From Richelia sp. SL_2_1 (GTDB lineage Bacteria; Cyanobacteriota; Cyanobacteriia; Cyanobacteriales; Nostocaceae): a stretch of DNA of 64,000 bases. Positions within the stretch are counted from its first letter, which is position 1. Each line of letters starts with the position of its first letter. Where the stretch lies: the NCBI GenBank assembly GCA_012033205.1, contig JAAUSO010000013.1, positions 1 through 64,000 on the forward strand, written 5' to 3'. The translations under genes and the position numbers were made by a program. Under the pieces are notes generated by a model, which saw nothing but the letters and a program-made list of their open reading frames with translations, was not told where the DNA came from and searched no databases. This document shows positions 8,711 to 17,762 of this stretch, piece by piece.

Positions 8711-8887
8711 GTTATTCTCAGCACTCAAAACCTGTTAATCACGATATATGTTTTAGAGTTGTATTTTGCTCCTGAGAAACCTCCCTATTTGGTAGATGGT
8801 TTGATTTCCCATCAAATCGCACCCGGACATTGGCGAATCTTACTGTCCTGGGAACAGGTGAAAGTTGCAAGCTGCTTTTCCCACTAA
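8711..8887 (+). other. Unidentified coding remnant
   Basis: An open stretch of about 58 codons reads protein-like (LYFAPEKPPYLVDGLISHQI, then APGHWRILLSWEQVKVA) with no credible start or ribosome site. On the opposite strand just downstream, a short run (DLIVLAEGGDILWVASDDNG) also looks coding. I recognise neither. The 466 bases between the TnpB remnant and the AHSA1 gene appear to be debris of lost genes. Confidence 0.3.
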
Positions 8888-8980
8888 TTCGCAGGTTGGG
8901 AATAAAACCCGTTGTCATCACTTGCAACCCAGAGAATATCCCCTCCCTCCGCTAAGACGATCAAATCAATCGGTGTCCAA

Positions 8981-9457
8981 CTATCGTCGTTCTAAAAGCT
9001 TGCCGAGAGCTTCAACGCCCTGCCGCCAACCATCTTCCATACCACTTGCAACCATACCGTCACGGTCTTTCTGGCTCATTGCCGTACTATGGGTACGAAT
9101 CTCCGTCGTGTGTTCGTCAATGGCTACAAACTCGGCTTTTTCCAGCATGACATGCCCACGTTCCGGCATCCCCAAGAATTCAAATGTCTGCACAATCCGT
9201 TCATCCTTGGTGACTTCGTGAAAACAGCCAGTGAACTCATACTCGTTACCATCTTCCGATCGCTCGGCAATGTGCCAACTCCCACCGTGCCTACAATCAA
9301 AGTGGTAGACCTTCATCGGATTACCGCGACACCACCAATTGGCAAAAAGTTCCTCTTTTGTATACGCTTCAAATACCTTTGCTAACGGTGCGTTAATTGT
9401 GACGGTGCCCAGGATATTTTGTGAATTTTCTGGAACTGTTACTTTCAGATGAGCCAT
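8981..9457 (-). CDS. SRPBCC/AHSA1-type protein
   Basis: 158 residues: ILGTVTINAPLAKVFEAYTK, WWCRGNPMKV and the C-terminal DGWRQGVEALGKLLE are typical of START-like AHSA1 proteins that follow ArsR-type regulators. ATG 9457 is preceded by GGAGG at 8 bases. It starts 20 bases after the stop of the ArsR gene, so the pair forms an operon. The role is unknown; the fold binds hydrophobic ligands. A 45-base internal piece recurs at 6035-6079. Confidence 0.85.
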   Translation of the reverse strand: MAHLKVTVPENSQNILGTVTINAPLAKVFEAYTKEELFANWWCRGNPMKVYHFDCRHGGSWHIAERSEDGNEYEFTGCFHEVTKDERIVQTFEFLGMPERGHVMLEKAEFVAIDEHTTEIRTHSTAMSQKDRDGMVASGMEDGWRQGVEALGKLLERR

Positions 9458-9477
9458 ACTTTTATCCTCCGACTTTG

Positions 9478-9801
9478 TTACTTGTCTTCTAGTAGTTTCT
9501 CCAAAGCATCGAAGCGATCGCTCCATACTTTTTCATACTCGCTGAGGTACGAGAAGGCTACTTCGATCGCTTTCGGTTGAATCTGAATCACTTTCTCCTT
9601 CTTCCTTCGACACTTGGTAATAAGTCCTGCTTTTTCCAATACACTAATGTGCTTTGCGATCGCGGCAAAGGACATTGTATAGGATGCCGCTAATTCACTG
9701 ATTGTATGCTCTGCTATCGATACCCGCTTCAGGATGTCTCGTCGAGTTGTGTCGGCGAGCGCAGCGAAAATTCGGTCGAGGGCAACAGTTGATTCAACCA
9801 T
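9478..9801 (-). CDS. ArsR-family winged-helix transcriptional regulator
   Basis: 107 residues, starting at ATG 9801 (MVESTVALDRIFAALADTTR). The ArsR fold is clear: RRDILKRVSIAEHTISELAA, then SFAAIAKHISVLEKAGLI as recognition helix and wing. No metal-binding cysteine pair is visible, so this belongs to the AHSA1-linked ArsR group rather than a metal sensor. It is upstream of, and probably cotranscribed with, the AHSA1 gene; autoregulation is inferred. Confidence 0.85.
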   Translation of the reverse strand: MVESTVALDRIFAALADTTRRDILKRVSIAEHTISELAASYTMSFAAIAKHISVLEKAGLITKCRRKKEKVIQIQPKAIEVAFSYLSEYEKVWSDRFDALEKLLEDK

Positions 9802-9935
9802 ATAGTTGAATGATAGTCTATAATTACAGAACATGTCAAATAAGCTGTTCGGCGTTTAAACTGGAATTTTTGAGCGCTGGACTCCTTGCTGTATCGAGTT
9901 TGATCGATTTAAGACAACACAGCTTATCCTGCTCG

Positions 9936-10451
9936 CTATCCCAATACGATCGCTAATAATGCCGATGCTGCCAATGCTGCGATCGTCCGCACATGATTCC
10001 AGAATGTCCAGTCAGTCAAATACTTAGCCCATAAATTTGCACCTTCGGGACTATCTGGTTTGACGATCGCTAACCCATGATTCAACGGTACATTGAAAGC
10101 GATCGTCACTCCGAATGTACCAATCACATAGAGTAAACTACCAACAAGTAAATAGATCGCATTGTGTTGCTGCCACTCGAACAGTGAGAAAATAACCAGA
10201 AGAATGCAAGCCAAAGCCGTTCCCAGAAAAACGGTCATAAACCACGGATTAATCACCGTGATGTTAATAGCCTGCATGGCAGCAATACCTTCTGCTGGTG
10301 GTCGTTGAGCCAGAGCCTTCATCACAAAAGTGGAAAACGCGAAGAAAACGCCTGCAATCAATCCGCAGCCGAGTGCTGTAAAAAGTTTGAATGCGAAAGA
10401 TAAATTAACACCATTCAGCGTCAGAAAAGTCGCCATCGTTAGTTTAGCCAT
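9936..10451 (-). CDS. DUF1772 (anthrone oxygenase-like) integral membrane protein
   Basis: 171 residues with four hydrophobic helices (for example LIAGVFFAFSTFVMKAL and ALACILLVIFSLFEW) and the conserved N-terminal and C-terminal DUF1772 pattern (NVPLNH..., WTFWNHVRTIAALAASALL). ATG 10451 is chosen because AAGGAG lies 6 bases before it; the ATG at 10457 would sit on that site. It lies 134 bases upstream of the ArsR gene on the same strand, so it may be part of that unit. The reaction is unknown in bacteria. Confidence 0.8.
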   Translation of the reverse strand: MAKLTMATFLTLNGVNLSFAFKLFTALGCGLIAGVFFAFSTFVMKALAQRPPAEGIAAMQAINITVINPWFMTVFLGTALACILLVIFSLFEWQQHNAIYLLVGSLLYVIGTFGVTIAFNVPLNHGLAIVKPDSPEGANLWAKYLTDWTFWNHVRTIAALAASALLAIVLG

Positions 10452-10603
10452 CTCCATCTCCTTAATCTGCGGATTCATAAAAGTGCCGTATCACTCACTG
10501 TCGGCAAAAGTTATACCAGGCTCGAAGCGAAAGACTAAATTAGTATTATTGTAATTTGCTGTATTATAATTTGTATTACGGCAAAATATTTTTGTGTGGT
10601 TTC

Positions 10604-11469
10604 ATGTCTGAAGATTGCGATCGTAAAGCCCTAACAAACCGTGCTGTAGCTGCATCGATAGCTGTTGCTAGCACGCATTGTATAACCGTTGAGGAGCCAA
10701 AAATACTGGCAGATGCCTATTCGGTGCGCGTCCACCTCCAACCTGCTCCTATTGTCGTCCGTGTCAGTACGCTTACCCCGATATTACGTTATCCCATCGC
10801 ATCTTGGCTGTTACGCGAGCTAGCAGTTTCAGAATTTTTGGCGGCAAAAACGCTCCCGTTGTTCCACCAAGCGACCTTTTGCCGTTTGGTGTACACAGTC
10901 ACGATAGATTATTTATGACGTTTTGGCAGTATGTTCCACGGGTATCGGATGCTATACCTGATTCGGAAACGGTGGGAAAAATGCTTGCCGAATTGCACGG
11001 GGTTTTAAAAGAATATCCTGGTGAATTGCCGCTTTTAGCACCACCATTCAACGATATTCCACGGGGAATTGAACGTTTGCAACAGGTTGGGAATATTTTG
11101 AGTGACGAGGATTTACGGTTATTGAGAGAAACTTACGATACATCGATTGGTCAATTCAAAAATTCAAGCGTGCCGTTACAACCATTACATGGAGATGCCC
11201 ATGCTTATAATTTGATTCCTACAGCGAAAGGCTTGCTATGGAATGATTTTGAGGATACTTGCATGGGTTCGGTTAGTTGGGATTTGGTTAATCTTGATGA
11301 TACCGGGAAGAAAGCCTACGGTGATATTCCTGATTTTGAGATGTTGGAAATATACCAAACACTACGAAAAATTCATGGGATTGTCTGGGTATTTTCGCTA
11401 TCAGCGGAGTTTCCCGATTGGATTGAATATGCTCAAACGATGCTGAATCAGTTGCGTGGCGATCGATAA
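10604..11469 (+). pseudogene. Aminoglycoside-phosphotransferase (APH)-family kinase-like protein, frameshifted
   Basis: Frame 1 from ATG 10604 gives the N-lobe (...IASWLLRELAVSEFLAAK). The downstream frame supplies NAPVVPPSDLLPFGVHSHDR through LHGDAHAYNLIP (catalytic loop HGDxHxxN) and LLWNDFEDTCMG (metal-binding Asp). Restoring one A in the A-run near 10845-10849 joins the halves into a complete protein of about 289 residues. The family phosphorylates small molecules; no resistance role should be assumed. It is a one-base loss, either an error or a true frameshift. Confidence 0.75.
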
Positions 11470-11884
11470 AAAATATTATTTGATTTTACTTTCAAGACAA
11501 TATCGCCAAACCAAAATAAATTCCGTTATTTGGTAGTCACGCAGCTTTGCATCGATTTGTAATACCAATTTAAAAAAGGAATGTGGCAGATAGATTTGGG
11601 AAAACATTACTATGTGAGCGTTTTATAATCCAAAATCCAAAATCCTTAACTCACTATCAAACAGAAAACGCAATTGGGAATTATCCAACTGAGCGATTTG
11701 TGAACTAAGGTTAAAATATCTGTTTTTTCTCAGTTCTATCTGATTCTTAAGCATTTTTTTTAACTATAAATTTTCTAGATATAATCCTTCTTAAGATGAG
11801 TGATTTTTAATAAACCTTGTTTAGAATCAAGTATTATCCGTTGTGTTGTTTTACTATACCAACTTAACTAATTACCTCCAGAGA
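11470..11884. other. Intergenic stretch without recognisable gene
   Basis: AT-rich, 415 bases. It holds a short array of the AATCCAA type near 11632-11648 and T-tracts near 11750, but no open frame with coding character and no clear hairpin terminator for the APH-like or DoxX genes. Confidence 0.5.
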
Positions 11885-12331
11885 CTATCGTACTGCCATA
11901 ATCCAAGTCCATCCAATGAAAAAGACTTGCAAGGGTATGCGGAACAATAGATAAAGTGGTCCATTTTCATTGCCACCAAAATCCACAGAATTTATTGCTG
12001 CATAAACGTTGGACGGAAAGACACAAATTAAAAATACAATTATAAATATTCCTGTTAGTCGAGAGTATTTTGGCAGCAACAAACCAACTGCAAAAAATAT
12101 TTAAATAATGCCAGTTATATAGATGATTAAATACCGAAAAGGTACAAAATTAGGTAACATTTGTACCATTCCATCATCTAGTAAGAAGTGACTGATTCCA
12201 GCAAATAAAAGCATCGCAGCTAAAGCAATTCGTCCACAGAGACGATAGTTAATAGGTTGTTGATTAAAAAAGATAAGTCTGACCAAAATTGCGAAAGCAA
12301 AGGTGGATAACAAAGTAATCAAGGTTGCCAT
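11885..12331 (-). pseudogene. DoxX-family membrane protein with an in-frame TAA
   Basis: Two same-frame segments: MATLITLLSTFAFAILVRLI to YLIIYITGII, then TAA at 12101-12103, then IFFAVGLLLPKYSRLTGIFI to the end. DoxX proteins usually read GIIEI here, so the stop fits a GAA to TAA change at a conserved glutamate. The intact protein would have four helices and about 147 residues. It is divergent from the AraC-type gene at 12477. A substitution, not a homopolymer slip, makes a true nonsense allele likely. Confidence 0.75.
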
Positions 12332-12476
12332 ATTATTGCTACCTTCTGCTAAGTTTTTAGAGAATGTTTTATTAATGACTTATTGATATTTTAGCTAGTA
12401 TTTGCTCTGAGTTTATGATATCGGTTGCAATTGTTTAGATTAAATTAGTAATTAAGTATAAAATATTTCAAATCAG

Positions 12477-13304
12477 ATGGGAAAAACTACGATTTATCAT
12501 AATTATGTTCCACAATCACCATTATCCCAGTTCGTCAAATTTTTCTGGTCGAGCGAAGGTGACAGTTTAGCTTCATCACAAGTAAAATTGCTACCAATTG
12601 GGTCAATGGAATTGGTCATAAATCTCGATTCTGAAATCATACCATTGTTCGATCGCACTAGTGGAGAACGGTGTGGTAGTACAAGTAGCATCAGAATATG
12701 TGGAATTCAATCCCAAAGCTTTGTCATCGACAACCACAGTCAAATATCGGTTATTGGTGTGCGTTTTAAACCAGGTGGTACTGTTCCATTTTTTCAAATT
12801 TCCACCAAAGAATTACACAACCAAGTCATATCTTTGGAGGAATTATGGAATTTTCATGCTGAACAATTACGGGAAAATTTGCTCAAAGCTCCCACAATAA
12901 AAACTCGCTTTCTAGTTTTGGAAAATTTTCTTTTCAGGATGATGCAATCACAGGAATCGCATCCAATTGTTGATTTTGCATTATGTGAATTTCAAAAATC
13001 ACCGATACCTACGGTTAATGAGGTGACAAACAAAATTGGCATTAGTAACCGTTATTTTGGACAATTATTTTCTGATGTTGTGGGATTGACTCCTAAGTTA
13101 TTTTGTCGCATTCAACGCTTACGACGAGTGCTTATCCTGTTGGCTGAAAAAACAACCATTGATTGGGATGATATTGGTTTAAGTTGTGGTTATTTCGATC
13201 AAGCACATTTTATTCACGATTTTCGTAGTTTTGCTGGTTGTACCCCTACAGAGTATCTCAAACAGCGAGGATTGTATCCTTGTCATATCTTGCTACCCAA
13301 TTAA
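12477..13304 (+). CDS. AraC-family transcriptional regulator
   Basis: 275 residues. The N-terminal DUF6597-like domain starts YVPQSPLSQFVKFFW and contains IGVRFKPGGTVPFF. The C-terminal AraC double HTH contains VNEVTNKIGISNRYFGQLFS and WDDIGLSCGYFDQAHFIHDF, ending RSFAGCTPTEYLKQR. It is intact. It is divergent from the broken DoxX gene across 145 bases, so DoxX is the likely target. Effector unknown. Confidence 0.85.
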   Translation: MGKTTIYHNYVPQSPLSQFVKFFWSSEGDSLASSQVKLLPIGSMELVINLDSEIIPLFDRTSGERCGSTSSIRICGIQSQSFVIDNHSQISVIGVRFKPGGTVPFFQISTKELHNQVISLEELWNFHAEQLRENLLKAPTIKTRFLVLENFLFRMMQSQESHPIVDFALCEFQKSPIPTVNEVTNKIGISNRYFGQLFSDVVGLTPKLFCRIQRLRRVLILLAEKTTIDWDDIGLSCGYFDQAHFIHDFRSFAGCTPTEYLKQRGLYPCHILLPN

Positions 13305-13507
13305 GGTTAGGCAATTTTGAACTGTTCTCACAGTTCAGTATGTGCCATCTAAAAAACTATTGGTCATTTTTTTACAATATTTTTCATAGATGATGCATCA
13401 TAATTTAACGTGAGTTCGATGTTGATTCCTTTGATTTGGTTTAAATGATAAGGAAACTGTAAAACCTAGATTATTCGTGGGGTTAGGAGTAGGGTTTTTT
13501 ATGATGA

Positions 13508-14098
13508 TTGTTTGTTACAATCGGGATTTCTCTTAAAACCCCGACTTATGAAGCTATTCGTCGAATTCACGTTAATTTAAGAACCGAGTTAATTGGAAGG
13601 TTGTCAACGATGCAATCATTATTAGAATTTTTTGCAGAAAATAAGAATGATGATATTTTTGCTATTGGTAAATACATTGAAATTCACATAACTGAAAACT
13701 GGCAAATATTACTAGAAAAACATCATGATAAATTACTGCGTGCATTTGAGCGAGCGGGAGATATGGCTTATGGAGCTTATTTAAATTTCCTTTTTCGACC
13801 AGTTCATATTCAGTTAAAACAGATTAATTTATATCCACAACCCAGGTTACCAGGAGATTTTAGTATATCCAGAGAATGGGGTAATAAAGAAGAGACAAAC
13901 CAACAACGTTGGATGTGGAGTAGCATTAAGTCAACAAAAGGAAATTCGTTAGGTACGATTGTAACGATTATTTTTCACGACCATAATGAGTTTCGTATTT
14001 CTCAAAAACCGGGAATTATTGCTTTAGCTCAAACAGATAAAAATGCGGTTGTCGATGCACTTTCGCAACTTTCTAGCGATTTTCAAAAAGCACGGTAA
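13508..14098 (+). CDS. Hypothetical protein, unrecognised
   Basis: The 196-codon frame begins at TTG 13508, inside a degenerate AAGTCGGG-type palindrome. A later ATG at 13610 (MQSLLEFFAENKNDD) is a safer start. No signal peptide or membrane segment. The middle (ENWQILLEKHHDKLLRAFER) is helical; the rest is mixed strand with a C-terminal ALSQLSSDFQKAR helix. I recognise no family. It is low-GC and free of stops, so it is probably real, but the 5' end may be damaged. Confidence 0.5.
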   Translation: MFVTIGISLKTPTYEAIRRIHVNLRTELIGRLSTMQSLLEFFAENKNDDIFAIGKYIEIHITENWQILLEKHHDKLLRAFERAGDMAYGAYLNFLFRPVHIQLKQINLYPQPRLPGDFSISREWGNKEETNQQRWMWSSIKSTKGNSLGTIVTIIFHDHNEFRISQKPGIIALAQTDKNAVVDALSQLSSDFQKAR

Positions 14099-14155
14099 TT
14101 TCAAATTGAGTATGAAGAATATTTGCGAAATCAAACCTAAAAAGTATATTAAAAC

Positions 14156-14330
14156 TCACGAAAACTCTTTTTTCATTGTCAGTGAATTATCTAATTGACT
14201 CACAATTTTAAATCCCAAGCGTTGATAAAGTCGCAGCGCTGGATTTTCTAAAGAAACGCTCAGAAATATTGCCGGATAACGGTTTTTAATATGCTCAAAT
14301 AAATGCAAAAGTAGTTGATATCTCAAATTT
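14156..14330 (-). pseudogene. GNAT acetyltransferase, C-terminal remnant
   Basis: The minus-strand frame ends at TGA 14156-14158 and reads RYQLLLHLFEHIKNRYPAIF, then LSVSLENPALRLYQRLGFKI. That is the classic end of a GNAT domain, with the NPALRLYxRLGF motif. Nothing upstream of about 14330 continues it. It is a different family member from the fragment at 6077-6193. Confidence 0.7.
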
Positions 14331-14475
14331 TATTCAAGTCTTGTATTGCGGGCATCCCTTCACTTATTCTTTCTCTAAATCGCACTTGCCGATTATCTTT
14401 TTGGTTTTGAAAAACAATTGACGAGCATAATAGATACCGCAATTAGTCAGTTTGTGAGACTCCGAACAAATCTTG

Positions 14476-14528
14476 AGTGGGCGGTCACACTGCGATAGCG
14501 AAGCGCTGCTGCAAGCAGATCGCCCACT
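14476..14528. repeat. HIP1-rich palindromic repeat
   Basis: AGTGGGCGGTC and GATCGCCCACT form 11-base arms (one mismatch) around a core with a second smaller hairpin (AGCGAAGCGCTGCT). The GCGAT-rich composition stands out from the AT-rich flanks and is typical of dispersed cyanobacterial palindromes. The 14100-14709 gap otherwise holds only the GNAT remnant. Confidence 0.6.
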
Positions 14529-14709
14529 GATTTTATATAGAATTATTCTCATTATCTAGATTTTTTCCGAAACTTAAATTTCACAACCCTTTACTAGGTA
14601 AAGTTTTAGGGTGCTTGTCACCCCGTGAACAAGTTTCCTTTTTCTTGTTTTATACTTCCCCCCCAAATCTCCTAAACTAACATTTCTATCCCCTTATCCC
14701 CAGTTCTCC

Positions 14710-15990
14710 CTACCCTTTCCAACCAGCTAACAAATTCGGATACTTAGTTGGAGTAGAAAATAATCCCCTAAAACCTTGCTGACGCTGTTGTGATGGTTCT
14801 TTACTCATGTTCCACAAGGTTTCATAGAAGAAGAAAGATACTCCGGCAAAATTGCGATCGCGAACTTGTTTCACCTGTGCTTTAATTTGTTCTACGGGTA
14901 CGTGTTTATTTTTTAAGCCACTGATAATACCGATACTGGTAGGAATATGTTTTTTAGCAGCGATGACTTCCGGGTATTGCAATTCATTCACAAATACCTT
15001 CATGTCATCGCGGTAAATTTGAATTACCAAATCTTCGATTAATCCCATACGTTCCCATCTTTGCCAATCTGCTAAAAAGTATTCATAGGAAAATCTTTGA
15101 GGATTTGGTGCAACTGAAACAATACAATCTTTTTTAACTGCTTTGATGGCAAAGAATACTTCTTTCATAAAATCAGTAATCTTATCAGCACGCCATTTTA
15201 ACCATTCTGGGTTTTTATTATCTTTAGGAGGTGCTTTACCGTTATGCTCTTTTTTATATAGCGCTACCGTATAACTATCGTAGCCATACTCCGATGGTAA
15301 GCCAAAATGGTCATCAAATTGGATACCATCTATATCATATTTTTGCACCATTTCCACGATTAAATCTTTGATAAATCGCTGTACATCGGGACGAAAAGGA
15401 TTTAACCAAACGCGATCGTGGATACCTTCTTTTTTAATTTTGCCCCCATCAACGCGATTAGTCAGCCAGTAAGGACGACGCTTTGCTAATTGTGAATCAG
15501 CAGGTGCCATAAAGCCAAATTCAAACCAGGGAATTACCTTCAAACCCCTAGCGTGTCCCTCACGTACTGCTTCTTCAAGCATATCGCGTCCTCGAAGTCC
15601 TGGTTCGGGATCTACATTAATTCCAATAACACTTGCCGCAACTTTACTGGGATACAAAGTGTAACCCCAATTCCACACCGCCGGATATACAACATTGAAG
15701 TTTAATTGTTGAAGTCGCGTCAAAGCATTAGTCAAATTTTCGCGCTTAAATAAAACATCGCTATCAATATTAGTTAACCATACCCCCCGTAATTCCGTTG
15801 CTTGGGTTGGCTTGTTAACAATTGGCTGCTGAGGGGTTTTAATCATAATTTGAGCCGGTGCGGGCAAAGAAAACATTACCCCAGCCATCAAAGAAACAGT
15901 AAAAATAGCTGTTAGAAAAGCTCTTCTTTGATTGCGTCGCTGACTCAATAAAAATAATTCTATGCAAAACTTAATAATTTTTTTCATCAT
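14710..15990 (-). CDS. GHL10-type glycoside-hydrolase-like protein (family 10-like, UPF0748)
   Basis: 426 residues. The basic N-terminus plus hydrophobic stretch (FLTAIFTVSLMAGVMFSLPA) is a signal peptide or anchor, then ATELRGVWLTNIDSDVLF opens a TIM-barrel hydrolase-like domain. Further family landmarks are YPAVWNWGYTLYPS, VIPWFEFGFM, WLNPFRPDVQRFI and DGIQFDDHFG (putative acidic active-site residues). The protein is complete and probably periplasmic or outer-envelope, acting on glycans; cyanobacterial homologs are common but their substrate is undefined. Confidence 0.85.
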   Translation of the reverse strand: MMKKIIKFCIELFLLSQRRNQRRAFLTAIFTVSLMAGVMFSLPAPAQIMIKTPQQPIVNKPTQATELRGVWLTNIDSDVLFKRENLTNALTRLQQLNFNVVYPAVWNWGYTLYPSKVAASVIGINVDPEPGLRGRDMLEEAVREGHARGLKVIPWFEFGFMAPADSQLAKRRPYWLTNRVDGGKIKKEGIHDRVWLNPFRPDVQRFIKDLIVEMVQKYDIDGIQFDDHFGLPSEYGYDSYTVALYKKEHNGKAPPKDNKNPEWLKWRADKITDFMKEVFFAIKAVKKDCIVSVAPNPQRFSYEYFLADWQRWERMGLIEDLVIQIYRDDMKVFVNELQYPEVIAAKKHIPTSIGIISGLKNKHVPVEQIKAQVKQVRDRNFAGVSFFFYETLWNMSKEPSQQRQQGFRGLFSTPTKYPNLLAGWKG

Positions 15991-16120
15991 TTACTGAATA
16001 CAAAACTCCACAACAATCATGACTAGGATAACCGTTATGATGTTGCATAATTGAGTCACCAGGTAACATTAGCTGACTAAACCTACTAAAATTACTAAAT
16101 ATTATCTTTATAATCTCTTT

Positions 16121-16675
16121 TTATAGAGTTTCGCTCAATGGAGTTGCTAAACCATCAATACTAACGAGATTTTTCTGCTTATGATATTCTTTAATTCCCT
16201 GTTCTCCTTTTTTCTCTGCCCAATTGACTAAAGCTTGTCTGTGTTCTTGATATTCGTACAAAGGTACACCCATGCCGCAAGATGTTTGTACTCGCTCGAT
16301 ATCGGCTACAATTATTTGACGGGTTCCGGGAATTTGCGGAAACTGTGAAGATAAAGATTCCCATTCTGGATTTACAGGTAAAATAGTTTTGCCAATGCCG
16401 TAAAGACGTAAAATACAAGGTGGTTCTTGAAAAGCGCAAAACATCAAGGTTATTCGACCATTTTCTTGCAAATGCGCTGATGTTTCATTACCACTTCCTG
16501 TTAAATCTAGATAAGCAACTTTGTGTGGTGAAAGAATCCGAAAGCTTTCTAATCCTTTGGGAGAAACATTAACGTGTCCGGTAGAATCTATTGGTGCAGT
16601 AGCAACAAAGAAAATCTGTTGGTTTGCAATAAACTTTTGTAATTCTTCGGTGATGGAATCAAATACTTTAGCCAT
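16121..16675 (-). CDS. Pyridoxamine 5'-phosphate oxidase-like flavin/heme-binding-fold protein
   Basis: 184 residues, complete from ATG 16675. The split-barrel pattern is clear: MAKVFDSITEELQKFIANQQ, FFVATAPIDSTGHVNVSPKG, SGNETSAHLQENGRITLMFC and the RLYGIGKTI strand. This subgroup (PNPOx-like, often annotated PPOX-class) usually binds FMN or F420; it is not PdxH. It stands alone between STRR-rich gaps. Substrate unknown. Confidence 0.8.
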   Translation of the reverse strand: MAKVFDSITEELQKFIANQQIFFVATAPIDSTGHVNVSPKGLESFRILSPHKVAYLDLTGSGNETSAHLQENGRITLMFCAFQEPPCILRLYGIGKTILPVNPEWESLSSQFPQIPGTRQIIVADIERVQTSCGMGVPLYEYQEHRQALVNWAEKKGEQGIKEYHKQKNLVSIDGLATPLSETL

Positions 16676-16775
16676 GATTCAGTTATCAGTGATCAGTTAT
16701 CAGTGATTAATTATCAATGAATATGGCACTTCTTGATTGAGTTAGTTCTCACATATCTAAAAAACGGCTATAACA

Positions 16776-16837
16776 GAAGTCGGGTTTTTAGGATAAATGT
16801 TTATAGTAACAGACAATAGTTATAAAAACCCGACTTC
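16776..16837. repeat. AAGTCGGGTTTTTA palindromic repeat, copy 1
   Basis: GAAGTCGGGTTTTTA pairs with TAAAAACCCGACTTC 32 bases later (15-base perfect arms). The core begins GGATAAATG, resembling CGATAAATA in the copy at 32916-32977, so these are homologous elements and not chance hairpins. Confidence 0.75.
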
Positions 16838-17189
16838 TAACCCCAGGGAAAATAGAGGTTTTACAGTTCCCTGATGATTTAATCAGCAATAATAGAAGGA
16901 ACGAACATCAAACTCACTTTAAAGGAAAAATAAAGATTTTCATACCCCGTTTTACTCTAAGGGTTTAAATTCATATCTTGCACCATAGAAACCGAACATT
17001 AAAATAATTACTAATTGTTTTACTTTGTTTTTACCCGCCTGGGATTGCAAGTCCCAGTATGATAGCACAAGTCCATTAAAATGGACTAAAAATACTACAG
17101 GTTTACGTTAGTTATATTTTTTGTTATTTAGCTAATTATTTAGCTAATCATACGGTTCTGTGCAATATATAAGTAAATTGACTGGTAAT

Positions 17190-17219
17190 CCAAAATCTAA
17201 AATCTAAAATCTAAAATTC
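17190..17219. repeat. STRR array, AAATCTA unit
   Basis: About four tandem heptamers (AAATCTA) end one to three bases before the ATG at 17221, replacing any usual ribosome-binding site. Confidence 0.7.
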
Positions 17220-17220
17220 T

Positions 17221-17637
17221 ATGACTAACCGAATTATCTGGATTCATGGTGATTGTCTGAGTCCCAAAAACCCCGCACTGGATGAATACCCGAATACTCC
17301 CGCTATTTGGGTTTGGGACGATGCATTATTAAAAGAATGGCAAATTAGTCTCAAGCGGATTACTTTTATTTACGAGTGCTTATTAGAATTACCAGTTGTG
17401 ATTCGTCGTGGTGATGTAGCTGCGGAAGTTTTAAATTTTGCAAAAGAACATCATGCTAATCAAGTTGTGACTACAGATAGTCCAAGTCCCCGTTTTGATT
17501 ATATTTGCGATGAAATTGAACGTTCAAAAGAATTAGAAATATTTGAGGTAGAACCATTTTTTGAATACCACGGTTTTATAGATCTTAAGCGTTTTTCTCG
17601 TTATTGGAAAGTTGCTGAGAAATATGTATTTGATTAA
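17221..17637 (+). CDS. Small protein resembling a stand-alone photolyase/cryptochrome N-terminal domain
   Basis: 138 residues. The pattern IIWIHGDCLSPKNPAL, WVWDDALLKEWQISLKRITF, LPVVIRRGDVAAEVLNFAKE and TTDSPSPRFDYI resembles the Rossmann-like antenna-binding domain of DNA photolyases, but the FAD-binding helical domain is absent. A photolyase function is therefore not expected. No truncation mark is visible and the frame ends cleanly, so it may be a genuine one-domain family. The start codon directly follows an STRR array with no clear Shine-Dalgarno. Family assignment is tentative. Confidence 0.6.
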   Translation: MTNRIIWIHGDCLSPKNPALDEYPNTPAIWVWDDALLKEWQISLKRITFIYECLLELPVVIRRGDVAAEVLNFAKEHHANQVVTTDSPSPRFDYICDEIERSKELEIFEVEPFFEYHGFIDLKRFSRYWKVAEKYVFD

Positions 17638-17762
17638 CAGGAGAATAACATTTCACTTCACCAGAGGCTAATTTCATTACTAAATATCGAAATTATTTTG
17701 TAGGGACGTTTCATGACACATCCCTACATTAATTTTCAATTTTCTGAATATTTATATAAGAT

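Larger units (their letters stand above)
16676..17220. other. Intergenic region with dispersed repeats
   Basis: 545 bases without a coding frame. It starts with tandem ATCAGTT/ATCAGTG units near 16680-16710, then an AAGTCGGG palindrome at 16776-16837, and ends in an AAATCTA array at 17190-17219 that touches the next start codon. No tRNA or terminator with a strong T-tract was seen. Confidence 0.5.
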
